From the NCBI GenBank assembly GCA_902783375.1, contig CACZQN010000058.1:1-54195 (forward strand): 54,195 nucleotides of DNA, given 5' to 3'. This DNA comes from an uncultured Lachnospiraceae bacterium. Its GTDB lineage: Bacteria > Bacillota > Clostridia > Lachnospirales > Lachnospiraceae. The notes below the pieces were generated by a model. It saw nothing but the letters and a program-made list of their open reading frames with translations, did not search any database and was not told where the DNA came from. The translations under genes were made by a program, and so were the position numbers. This document shows positions 48,131 to 54,195 of the stretch, one piece after another (position 1 is the stretch's first letter; the number at the start of each line of letters is the position of its first letter).

Positions 48131-49594
48131 CTACTGTAAAGAATCATCATTACATACTACATTCCTCCGAATCAACGCTTTATAGTAGTCCACCGCTCCC
48201 GGCAGGCTGTAGGTGTCGAGATATTCGTTCAGTCCGTGCATGCCCTTCATCTGCGCCTTGCCGTAGACGACCGGCGAGAAGCGGATGCAGGCGTCGCAGA
48301 TCTCCTGGTAGAAGCGGGCGTCCGTCCCGCCGGTCATGACGTACGGCACGATCGGCAGCTTCGGGAAGACTTCCCGGATGGTTTCTTCGACGACATGAAA
48401 TGCCTCGCTGTGTGTGTCGACGGGTTCGCAGGCCGGATAGGCGTCGATGATCTCAACCTCAAGCTTGTATTTGTCTGCAAATCTCTTGATCGCGGCGTTG
48501 CTTTCTTCCATGTTCTGGTGCGGGATGTAGCGGAGGTTCAGCACCAGCGATGCCTCCTGCGGCAGTACATTGCAGCCATCCGAGCCCGCCTGCATGGTCG
48601 GTGCCACGGTCGTTCGCAGCAACGCCGCTGCCTGTGCGGAGATGGACGGCATCAGGATTTCGAGCAGTGGCTTGAACAGCCAGATATTGCCGAACAGCAG
48701 CCGCATCCAGAACGGCCCGTACGGCGCCATATTTTCAAACATCTCCCTGGCCTGCGTCTTCATGATGGACTTCATCGGGCTGTGCTTCGTCAGATCCACC
48801 AGAAATTTCGAGAGCCGGACGATCGGCGAATCCTTCGGCGGGTAGCTCGAATGACCGCCGTTCGAACGGGCGATGATCCGGAGATTTCCCTGGCCCTTCT
48901 CCAGGACGCCGACCATCGCGAAATTTCCCTTGAGCCCCGCCATCGGTTCCGTGACGATCGAGCCGCCCTCGTCATTGACGATAAATGGCGTGACGCCTCT
49001 TTTTTTCAGTTCTGCGACGAGCTTCGGGCAGCCCTCACCACCGACCTCCTCGGTATTTGACGAGGAAAGGTACACATCCTGCTCCGGGACGAAGCCGTCC
49101 GCGAGCAGTTCCTCCGCCGCCTGCAGGAAAGACATCACAGAGCATTTCGTATCCGCACTGCCGCGTCCCCAGACCTTTCCGTCTTCGATATCGCCGGAAA
49201 ATGGCTCGTGCTCCCATTTTCCTTCTGCAGGGACGACGTCCTGATGCCCCATCAGGACCAGCGGCTTGTCGGAGTGCTTTCCCTTCCAGTAATAGAGCAG
49301 GCTCCCGTCGATCTCGGTCTTCTCCAGCTTCTCATGCACCAGCGGGAAGAGCTTTTCCAGGATCTTATGAAATTCCAGGAACTTCTCCCGCTGGATCTGT
49401 CCCTTATAGGACACCGTCTCAAAGCGGATCATCTCCGCCAGTTTCTCCGCATACGCCTGCTCCCTCTCCGGATCCATGACCGGCTCCCACTCCGACGTCT
49501 TCGCCGGCGTCAACAGCGTGCGGATCACCGCGATCAGCACAAGAAGGACCAGCAGACACAGGATGCCCAGAACAATCCATAAAATGATCTTCAT
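48131..49594 (-). CDS. M20-family peptidase with N-terminal membrane anchor
   Basis: A 487-residue zinc peptidase of the ArgE/DapE/PM20D1 type. An N-terminal membrane helix (IILWIVLGILCLLVLLVLIA) precedes the enzyme. Metal and catalytic motifs are LMGHQDVVPAEG (His and Asp), GRGSADTKCS (Asp), SSNTEEVGGEG (general base Glu and ligand Glu) and NDEGG. The dimerisation lid (ARSNGGHSSYPPKDSP) follows. This layout resembles mammalian PM20D1, which cleaves or makes N-acyl amino acids, and also clostridial dipeptidases. The ATG overlaps the stop of the preceding transporter gene (ATGA), so it is co-translated with it. Confidence 0.88.
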   Translation of the reverse strand: MKIILWIVLGILCLLVLLVLIAVIRTLLTPAKTSEWEPVMDPEREQAYAEKLAEMIRFETVSYKGQIQREKFLEFHKILEKLFPLVHEKLEKTEIDGSLLYYWKGKHSDKPLVLMGHQDVVPAEGKWEHEPFSGDIEDGKVWGRGSADTKCSVMSFLQAAEELLADGFVPEQDVYLSSSNTEEVGGEGCPKLVAELKKRGVTPFIVNDEGGSIVTEPMAGLKGNFAMVGVLEKGQGNLRIIARSNGGHSSYPPKDSPIVRLSKFLVDLTKHSPMKSIMKTQAREMFENMAPYGPFWMRLLFGNIWLFKPLLEILMPSISAQAAALLRTTVAPTMQAGSDGCNVLPQEASLVLNLRYIPHQNMEESNAAIKRFADKYKLEVEIIDAYPACEPVDTHSEAFHVVEETIREVFPKLPIVPYVMTGGTDARFYQEICDACIRFSPVVYGKAQMKGMHGLNEYLDTYSLPGAVDYYKALIRRNVVCNDDSLQ

Positions 49595-50412
49595 CTGTTC
49601 TTACCTCCTTCTGCATCTACCGCACTTGCGGAATCATCCATCTTCGCTGCGGCTTCTCTGCCCGCTATATCATCCACCTTCGCTGCGGCTTCCCTGCCCG
49701 CTATATCATCCACCTTTGCTGCGGCTTCTCTGCCTCTGGTCTTCGCGAAACTCAGATACGACAGCACGATTGCGAGCGCTCCGCTCGGGATCACCATCAT
49801 GCTGGTGGAGCCGATGAGCGACGGCACGAACACGAACAGCAGCGTCATGACCGTGAGCACGATCAGCGCCACGGTCCTATCGGACCGATAATATTTGCAG
49901 GCCATCGCACCAAACAGCGCCGGCACGACATTTTCAAATGCAGGCTGAAGCGCCGGGGACTGCAGTACCGGCTGCAGCGGGATCATCAGCAGCACGCCCA
50001 GCGCCAGCACCAGAATGGTCACCAGCGAAGATGTTGCAATCGACAGCGTCGAAATAATCTCATTTTCCGGGGTCCCGCTCTTCACGCCGACGATATCTCT
50101 GGCATTGATGGCGCAGGGGATCTTCATATTGATCAGATTGCCGGTGATAAATGCGAGATAGCTGCCGCCCGCGCCGAGCATCGGCACGTAGATCAGATAC
50201 TCCACAATCCCGCTCACCAGATACACGAGCCCCACCCCGACAAATGCCTTGATGCACGCGGAGATGTTGGGCATGGCATTCAGATACAGCCCGATAACAA
50301 ACGGCGCCGCCAGCAGCAGCACCAGAACGATCACCGTCAGAATCCTGCCGAGGCGATGCGTGGCGGCGAGGTAAGTCCCATATCTTGTTTCCTTCACTCT
50401 ATTTTCTTCCAT
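49591..50412 (-). CDS. Membrane transporter subunit with a repetitive C-terminal tail
   Basis: A 273-residue integral membrane protein with about seven membrane segments (about 18-235). Glycine-rich parts read LGAGGSYLAFITGN, then a conserved-looking INARDIVGVKSGT. The C-terminal tail consists of three 12-residue repeats, GREAAAKVDDIA, GREAAAKVDDIA and GREAAAKMDDSA, encoded by a 36-base tandem repeat at 49646-49735. It lies between the DUF5058-like gene and the M20 peptidase gene, so the pair probably imports the substrate of the peptidase. The start at 50412 has AGGAGAG upstream. An in-frame ATG at 50442 lacks one. I recognise no named family. Confidence 0.75.
   Translation of the reverse strand: MEENRVKETRYGTYLAATHRLGRILTVIVLVLLLAAPFVIGLYLNAMPNISACIKAFVGVGLVYLVSGIVEYLIYVPMLGAGGSYLAFITGNLINMKIPCAINARDIVGVKSGTPENEIISTLSIATSSLVTILVLALGVLLMIPLQPVLQSPALQPAFENVVPALFGAMACKYYRSDRTVALIVLTVMTLLFVFVPSLIGSTSMMVIPSGALAIVLSYLSFAKTRGREAAAKVDDIAGREAAAKVDDIAGREAAAKMDDSASAVDAEGGKNR
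49646..49735. repeat. 36-bp in-frame tandem repeat in the transporter gene
   Basis: GCTGCGGCTTC starts at 49646, 49682 and 49718, a period of 36. Two and a half copies encode the GREAAAKVDDIA repeats of the C-terminal tail. Copies differ by single bases, so they are recent duplications. Confidence 0.85.
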
Positions 50413-50449
50413 TGATTCTCTCCTGTCTTGGGTTCTGCTCATTCTACTG

Positions 50450-51289
50450 TCAGATCAGTCTTCCAAGAAATACCGCTGCTGCCATGGCGACCAGCATGCT
50501 GCCTGCCACAGAAAAGCTGTCCACCCAATCCGCTTTTGTCTTCTCCTTGATCCGGATGAAAATGGCCATGGCGATCGCTGCTACAACCGCAACCGCCAGC
50601 GACAGCGGACTGCCGCTAAAGGTCAGCCTGCCATTCCCGGAAATAATCCCGCCGATGTAGCTGGCGATATAAGCCGAAACCAGACCAATGAACATCGCCG
50701 TCATCGCAACATCCCCGAAGCCGGAGAGATTCAGTTTCTTCTTACCCGCCGGATTCTTCTCTTTTCCTCCGTGCAAACTTTTGTCAATTGAATTTACAGA
50801 AGTTTTTCCATCGCCGGAGACACCTTGTTTTCCAGTGCCGCCCTGCAGCCGCGATGAATAGGCCTTCCCATTAAAGATCATCAGGATCATGCCCCACATG
50901 ATGCAGAAGCTCATCAGCAACGCAATCGTGGTAAACGCCTCTTCCGTCATATTTGCAATCGAAAGACCACCGATCCCGACGGATTCCGCCGCTGCCTCTG
51001 CAACCTGTGTCTCGTAATGCAGCGCGCCGATGACTGAGAGCCGCAGCCACGGCCACGGCGTTCCAAGGCTGCCCGAGAGCGCGATGACACCAAGCAGAAT
51101 CCCGACACTCGGTAGGACCGCAAAGGTCGCACTCGCCGTGATCACCCGCTTCATTTTTACCGGATCGATACCCATCTCCTTTCCCATCCGGTACGCCCTG
51201 ACGGCAAAGAGGATACAGATCACCGCCACCAGCAGAATGATCCCCCCGCAGATGAGATACAGGAAAGGACTGTTCAGTTTTGCTAACAT
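50450..51289 (-). CDS. DUF5058-like membrane protein
   Basis: A 279-residue membrane protein with about seven membrane segments. The region ATFAVLPSVGILLGVIALSG and TPWPWLRLSVIGAL is typical of clostridial DUF5058 proteins, which are found next to a second membrane protein and a peptidase. The cytosolic loop (about 160-195) is interrupted by a palindromic repeat (50775-50807) that adds the residues TSVNSIDKSLH in frame. The start at 51289 has GGAGGCG upstream, and a consensus promoter lies at 51327-51355. A solute transporter acting with the next gene is the likely role. The substrate is unknown. Confidence 0.8.
   Translation of the reverse strand: MLAKLNSPFLYLICGGIILLVAVICILFAVRAYRMGKEMGIDPVKMKRVITASATFAVLPSVGILLGVIALSGSLGTPWPWLRLSVIGALHYETQVAEAAAESVGIGGLSIANMTEEAFTTIALLMSFCIMWGMILMIFNGKAYSSRLQGGTGKQGVSGDGKTSVNSIDKSLHGGKEKNPAGKKKLNLSGFGDVAMTAMFIGLVSAYIASYIGGIISGNGRLTFSGSPLSLAVAVVAAIAMAIFIRIKEKTKADWVDSFSVAGSMLVAMAAAVFLGRLI
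50775..50807. repeat. Short palindromic repeat inside the DUF5058-like gene
   Basis: AAACTTTTGTCAATTG, then AATTTACAGAAGTTTTTC. This is the same palindrome as at 37656-37689, with two changes. Here it lies in a coding region, in frame, and encodes part of a cytosolic loop. The insertion therefore did not disrupt the gene. Confidence 0.75.
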
Positions 51290-51326
51290 ATTGCGCCTCC
51301 CTTCGTGCACACGGAAACTATACCCT

Positions 51327-51355
51327 ATTATATCCATTTTCTTACATTGATGCAA
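51327..51355 (-). promoter_or_regulatory. SigA-type promoter of the DUF5058-like/M20 operon
   Basis: On the minus strand TTGCAT (51355-51350), 17 bases, TATAAT (51332-51327). Confidence 0.8.
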
Positions 51356-51753
51356 GCAAGGAAACGGCCACCGTATACGCAGGCGGCCTGAAAAGCTGTC
51401 ACCGCACCGCGGGAAATCCAACTGAAACAGTCCATTACGGATAAGTTCTGTCTGATCAATCTTTTTATACGTAAATGAATTGATTTGTTAGATCCGGTTT
51501 ACGGATGAAAAAGCTCCAGACCCTCGATTCACCGTAAATCGCAGAATTATTTCCTCTCCGGCAGGGCCCTGGATCCTCTGGTATTCAATTTCGGAATATC
51601 AGGGGATAATTGATAAAAGGATTCTGAAGAAAACCGGGATTTTTTCCGGAGATGGAGGCCATCCGCGCCCTCGACTGCGGGGAAAAACACGACTGGTATT
51701 GAGCAGTCCGCCCAAGTATCTTTCACCATACCCGGTATCTTCAAAGATCGTAC
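51356..51753. other. Intergenic region without a recognised gene
   Basis: About 400 bases between the divergent DUF5058-like and HxlR promoters. Six-frame translation gives no protein with a ribosome binding site and typical composition. It is less GC-rich than its surroundings. I see no clear repeat or riboswitch in it. Confidence 0.6.
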
Positions 51754-51782
51754 TTGCGCTTCTCTCTTTTCAGTCGTATAAT
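51754..51782 (+). promoter_or_regulatory. SigA-type promoter of the HxlR/radical-SAM operon
   Basis: TTGCGC (51754-51759), 17 bases, TATAAT (51777-51782). The leader is about 85 bases. Confidence 0.75.
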
Positions 51783-51795
51783 TGAACCAGTTCAA
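51782..51795. promoter_or_regulatory. Palindromic operator candidate of the HxlR gene
   Basis: TTGAACCAGTTCAA is a perfect 6-2-6 palindrome at the transcription start. HxlR-type regulators usually bind such dyads in their own promoter, so autoregulation is likely. Confidence 0.6.
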
Positions 51796-51873
51796 AAAAA
51801 TGACCGTTAACACTAGAGCGGCAAGAGTAGCATTTACAGAAACAGCAAATGCAGCAATTACAGGAGCAGTACC

Positions 51874-52260
51874 ATGACAGCAACGCCAGATATGCATTCC
51901 GCAACGTCCACGCAGACCACGCTGGAGGAGCGATTCTGCCACTGTCCCTATGCGACAGCGCAGAGTCTGATTTCCGGTAAATGGGCTGTTCTGATTTTGT
52001 TTTATCTGGAGGAGGGGCCGCTTCGTTTCAACGAGCTTCTTCGGAAAATGCCTAAGATGACGCATGCGACTTTGTCTGCGCAGCTGAAATCGCTGGAGGA
52101 TTATGGGCTTGTCCGGCGGACCCAGTACGAATCGATTCCGCCGAAAGTGGAGTACACACTGACCGAGATCGGCAGGCAATTTCACCCGGTCATCGAAGCG
52201 ATGGCCACCTTCGGGAACCAGTACATCGCATACAGGAAGGAGACGGATGCTGAAAAATGA
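51874..52260 (+). CDS. HxlR-family transcription regulator
   Basis: A 128-residue winged-helix regulator. The hallmark of the family is present: CHCPYATAQSLISGKWAVLIL, in which a Cys near the N-terminus often senses aldehydes or oxidants, then LRFNELLRKMP, LSAQLKSLEDYGLVRR and VEYTLTEIG. It probably controls its own operon, including the radical SAM gene, through the palindrome at 51782. The start at 51874 has AGGAGCAG upstream. The gene overlaps the next by 4 bases (ATGA). Confidence 0.9.
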   Translation: MTATPDMHSATSTQTTLEERFCHCPYATAQSLISGKWAVLILFYLEEGPLRFNELLRKMPKMTHATLSAQLKSLEDYGLVRRTQYESIPPKVEYTLTEIGRQFHPVIEAMATFGNQYIAYRKETDAEK

Positions 52261-53150
52261 ATTATACTGGAACGGTTTACAGGCCTCCTTATGAGGCAAA
52301 TTCCCTGCTCCTGCAGGTGACGACGGGCTGCAGCCACAACAAATGCACCTTCTGCTCCATGTACGCCGACATGCCATTTTCCGTCTGCCCGATGGAACAG
52401 ATCGAAGCGGACCTCGACGAGGCCGCGGAGCGGTGGCCGCACACCAAACGCATCTTCCTCGAGCACGGCGATCCATTTGCACTCTCAGCCGAACGGCTGC
52501 TCGCCATCACCGATGCCATCCACAGCAGGCTTCCGGAGGTCGAGACCATCGCCATGTACGCTTCGATTCCGAATATCCGTGGCAAATCGGATGCGGAGCT
52601 TCGCCTGCTGCGTGACGCCGGGATCGGCGATCTCGATATCGGCCTCGAGAGCGGGCTCGACGAGGCACTCGCCCTGATGAACAAGGGCTACACCTCCGAC
52701 GAAGCCCTCGAACAGCTGCTCCGCCTGAACGCGGCGGGCATCACGTACATCGCAAACGTGATCCTCGGCTGCGGCGGTCCGGATCTTTGCCGCGAAAATG
52801 CCGAGGCGACGGCTCGTCTCCTGAATGCCGTCCAGCCGAACCTGTTATTTGTCGGGACACTGCACGCCGAACCCGGCAGCAGACTCTACATCGGCATGCA
52901 GACCGGGGCATTCAGGGAATGCACCTTCCGGCAGCTGCTCGACGAGCAGGAACATTTCATCGAATGCCTGGAACTGGAGGACACCTACTACTTCGGGTCC
53001 CATCCATCCAACATCGTCCCGATGCAGGCCGTCCTACCACTGCATAAAGAAGAGATGCTCGAAGAAGTCCGGAAGATGCGGAAACACTTCGCACCACGGC
53101 TCGACGACTACCCCGTCCGCGGATCAGAAGGCTCCATCCGCAACCGGTGA
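52257..53150 (+). CDS. Radical SAM protein (CX4CX2C type)
   Basis: A 297-residue radical SAM enzyme. The cluster motif is CSHNKCTFC (Cys25, Cys30, Cys33), with four residues between the first two cysteines instead of the usual three. SAM-binding strands follow (FLEHGDPF and DIGLESGLDEAL). The arrangement resembles B12-independent, HemN/Elp3-like proteins of Bacillota with unknown substrate. There is no extra C-terminal iron-sulfur domain. It is co-translated with HxlR, so its reaction may relate to the signal HxlR senses. The ATG at 52257 lies inside the HxlR stop. Confidence 0.85.
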   Translation: MNYTGTVYRPPYEANSLLLQVTTGCSHNKCTFCSMYADMPFSVCPMEQIEADLDEAAERWPHTKRIFLEHGDPFALSAERLLAITDAIHSRLPEVETIAMYASIPNIRGKSDAELRLLRDAGIGDLDIGLESGLDEALALMNKGYTSDEALEQLLRLNAAGITYIANVILGCGGPDLCRENAEATARLLNAVQPNLLFVGTLHAEPGSRLYIGMQTGAFRECTFRQLLDEQEHFIECLELEDTYYFGSHPSNIVPMQAVLPLHKEEMLEEVRKMRKHFAPRLDDYPVRGSEGSIRNR

Positions 53151-53152
53151 AG

Positions 53153-53262
53153 CACCTTGCACCGAAGACGTCGCCCGCTGCCGCTTAGGCATCTTGCACT
53201 GAAAGCCGCAGCCGCACCGCTGAGACATCTTGCACTGAAGGCCGCGCCTGCGTCCGCTGAGG
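53153..53262. repeat. About 36-bp tandem repeat with CATCTTGCA core
   Basis: Three copies start at 53153 (CACCTTGCACCGAA), 53190 (CATCTTGCACTGAA) and 53226 (CATCTTGCACTGAA), each followed by about 22 GC-rich bases ending near CCGCT(G/T)A. It lies directly after the radical SAM stop codon. The core CATCTTGC also occurs in the arrays at 7720 and 53955. Confidence 0.75.
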
Positions 53263-53308
53263 CGGCGCGGCGCTCACATATTCATTTCAAAAAAGGGAGG
53301 GAAATCCT

Positions 53309-53827
53309 ATGGCTGAAACATTAACAATTCTGAAAACCCGGCGCAGCTGCAGGGCTTACAAACCGGAGCTGATCGAAGAAGACAAGCTGAATGCGATTCT
53401 TGAGGCAGGCACCTATGCCGCAACCGGCATGGGCAAGCAGTCCCCGATCATCCTTGCCATCACCGACAAGGAAGTCCGTGACAAGCTTTCCAAGCTGAAT
53501 GCAGCCGTGATGGGTGCCGACATGGATCCGTTCTACGGTGCACCGGAAGTCCTGGTCGTCCTGGCAAACAAGGCAGTTCCGACTTATATCTATGACGGCA
53601 GCCTCGTGATGGGCAACATGATGAACGCCGCTGCAGATCTTGGTGTCGCAAGCTGCTGGATCCACCGCGCAAAAGAAGAATTCCAGAGTGAAGAAGGCAA
53701 GGCAATTCTCGCAGAACTCGGCATCGAAGGCGACTACGAAGGCATCGGCAACCTGATCCTCGGCTACGCCGCTGCCCCAGCCAACGAGCCAGCTCCGAGA
53801 AAAGAGAATTATATCTACAAGATCTGA
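53309..53827 (+). CDS. Nitroreductase-family FMN enzyme
   Basis: A 172-residue small nitroreductase. Typical are the N-terminal TRRSCRAYKPELIEEDKL, the FMN-binding AGTYAATGMGKQSP, and the later GNMMNAAADLGVASCWIHR with the Cys/Trp of clostridial members. Such homodimeric enzymes reduce nitro compounds, quinones or flavins with NAD(P)H. GGGAGGG precedes the start. It follows the 36-base repeat with no other gene nearby and ends before a strong terminator. Confidence 0.9.
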   Translation: MAETLTILKTRRSCRAYKPELIEEDKLNAILEAGTYAATGMGKQSPIILAITDKEVRDKLSKLNAAVMGADMDPFYGAPEVLVVLANKAVPTYIYDGSLVMGNMMNAAADLGVASCWIHRAKEEFQSEEGKAILAELGIEGDYEGIGNLILGYAAAPANEPAPRKENYIYKI

Positions 53828-53903
53828 TTTCGGGAGAGCTACTACTCTGGAGGCTACTACTCCGGGGGGCCACGCCAGCCCAAATGATAATCCAAGTCAA
53901 AAA

Positions 53904-53945
53904 AGCATCTTGAAAAGCAAAAAACACTTTTCAAGATGCTTTTTC
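53904..53945. terminator. Bidirectional terminator of the nitroreductase gene
   Basis: AGCATCTTGAAAAG (53904-53917) pairs perfectly over 14 bases with CTTTTCAAGATGCT (53927-53940), followed by TTTT. The arm contains the CATCTT/AAGATG core that makes up the array just downstream. Confidence 0.88.
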
Positions 53946-53954
53946 AGATGGCGA

Positions 53955-54195
53955 TTCATCTTCCATCTTACTTTTCATCTGTCAAGATGAATTCCCCGCC
54001 TCCCGGGCGACCCTCTTTCATCTTACCGCAACCTTTTCTCTCAAAAAGATGAATTCCCGGGCTCCCGCGCAGCTCCCGTTCATCTTGCCTCAAACTTTTC
54101 TCTCAAAAAGATGAATTCTCTGGGCTCCGAACGACCTCCGTTCATCTTGCCTCAATCTTTTCTCTCAAAAAGATGAATTCCCGGGCTCCCGCGCG
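53955..54195. repeat. 62-bp tandem array of CATCTT/AAGATG hairpins, running off the window
   Basis: TTCATCTT starts at 53955, 54017, 54079 and 54141, and the complementary AAGATGAA starts at 53984, 54046, 54108 and 54170. The period is exactly 62 in both series. Each unit folds into a hairpin with an 8-base stem and a pyrimidine-rich loop (CTTTTCTCTC), separated by a GC-rich spacer of about 25 bases. The first copy is more diverged. The array continues beyond the last base. Confidence 0.85.

Overview
The window looks like a chromosomal segment of a GC-rich, Gram-positive, anaerobic member of the Bacillota, most likely a gut clostridium related to Lachnospiraceae. The evidence is AGGAGG-type ribosome binding sites, many SigA-like promoters with exact 17-base spacers, TTG and GTG starts, a clostridial peptide deformylase, a heterodimeric ABC exporter, and enzymes for plant and host glycans (GH39, GH95, a feruloyl-esterase-like protein). 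I see no rRNA, tRNA, prophage, transposase gene or CRISPR array. Species assignment is inference.

Layout. 0-3.4 kb: a secreted subtilase lipoprotein with YD-like repeats. 3.4-3.9 kb: a 237-base inverted-repeat element, a 32-base tandem repeat and a clear promoter. 3.9-7.6 kb: a two-gene heterodimeric ABC exporter. 7.6-8.1 kb: a long bidirectional hairpin and a 52-base tandem array. 8.1-11.4 kb: a leucine-rich-repeat protein and a GH39 glycosidase. 11.5-12.1 kb: a yybP-ykoY (Mn2+) riboswitch with its own promoter and terminator, in front of a 91-residue membrane protein that I do not recognise. 12.2-16.6 kb (minus): an operon of an XRE-like protein, an NLR-like STAND ATPase with TPRs, a PgeF/laccase-domain protein and a PPC-domain protein.

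16.7-35.7 kb (minus) is the most unusual part: about 15 tightly packed genes that I cannot match as a set to a named system. In transcription order they are: an FtsK/SpoIIIE-like ATPase with an N-terminal coiled coil, a 75-residue tail-anchored protein, a helical protein, a protein ending in a Cys4 zinc ribbon, a radical-SAM activase of NrdG type, a Ser/Thr protein kinase, a membrane-anchored coiled-coil protein, a zinc-ribbon/FHA protein, a ClpB-type AAA+ ATPase with a degenerate first half, a coiled-coil protein, a very acidic helical protein, a HerA/DUF87-type ATPase, a Sel1-repeat membrane protein, a DedA/VTT membrane protein and a further membrane protein. The working idea is a membrane-attached, phosphorylation-controlled translocation or remodelling machine with two different hexameric pumps. 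No nuclease, toxin, glycyl-radical enzyme or WXG100 substrate is visible in it.

36-42 kb: a GPH-family sugar symporter, a peptide deformylase, a peroxiredoxin-like gene broken by an in-frame TAA, a 159-base cloverleaf-like repeat, a GH95 alpha-fucosidase and an FMN-dependent alpha-hydroxyacid dehydrogenase-like enzyme. 42.5-46.7 kb: an SOS/DNA-repair cluster (lexA, an AlkD-like protein, a nuclease-like protein, a UmuC-like polymerase) with related operator boxes in the lexA and polymerase promoters. 46.7-51.3 kb: a feruloyl-esterase-like protein, and a three-gene unit of a DUF5058-like membrane protein, a second membrane protein and an M20 peptidase. 51.4-54.2 kb: an HxlR regulator with a palindromic operator, a radical SAM protein, a nitroreductase, and repeat arrays that run off the end of the window.

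A recurring theme is that the non-coding DNA is rich in small structured repeats. Three tandem arrays with different periods (52, 62 and about 36 bases) share a CATCTT or CATCTTGC core.
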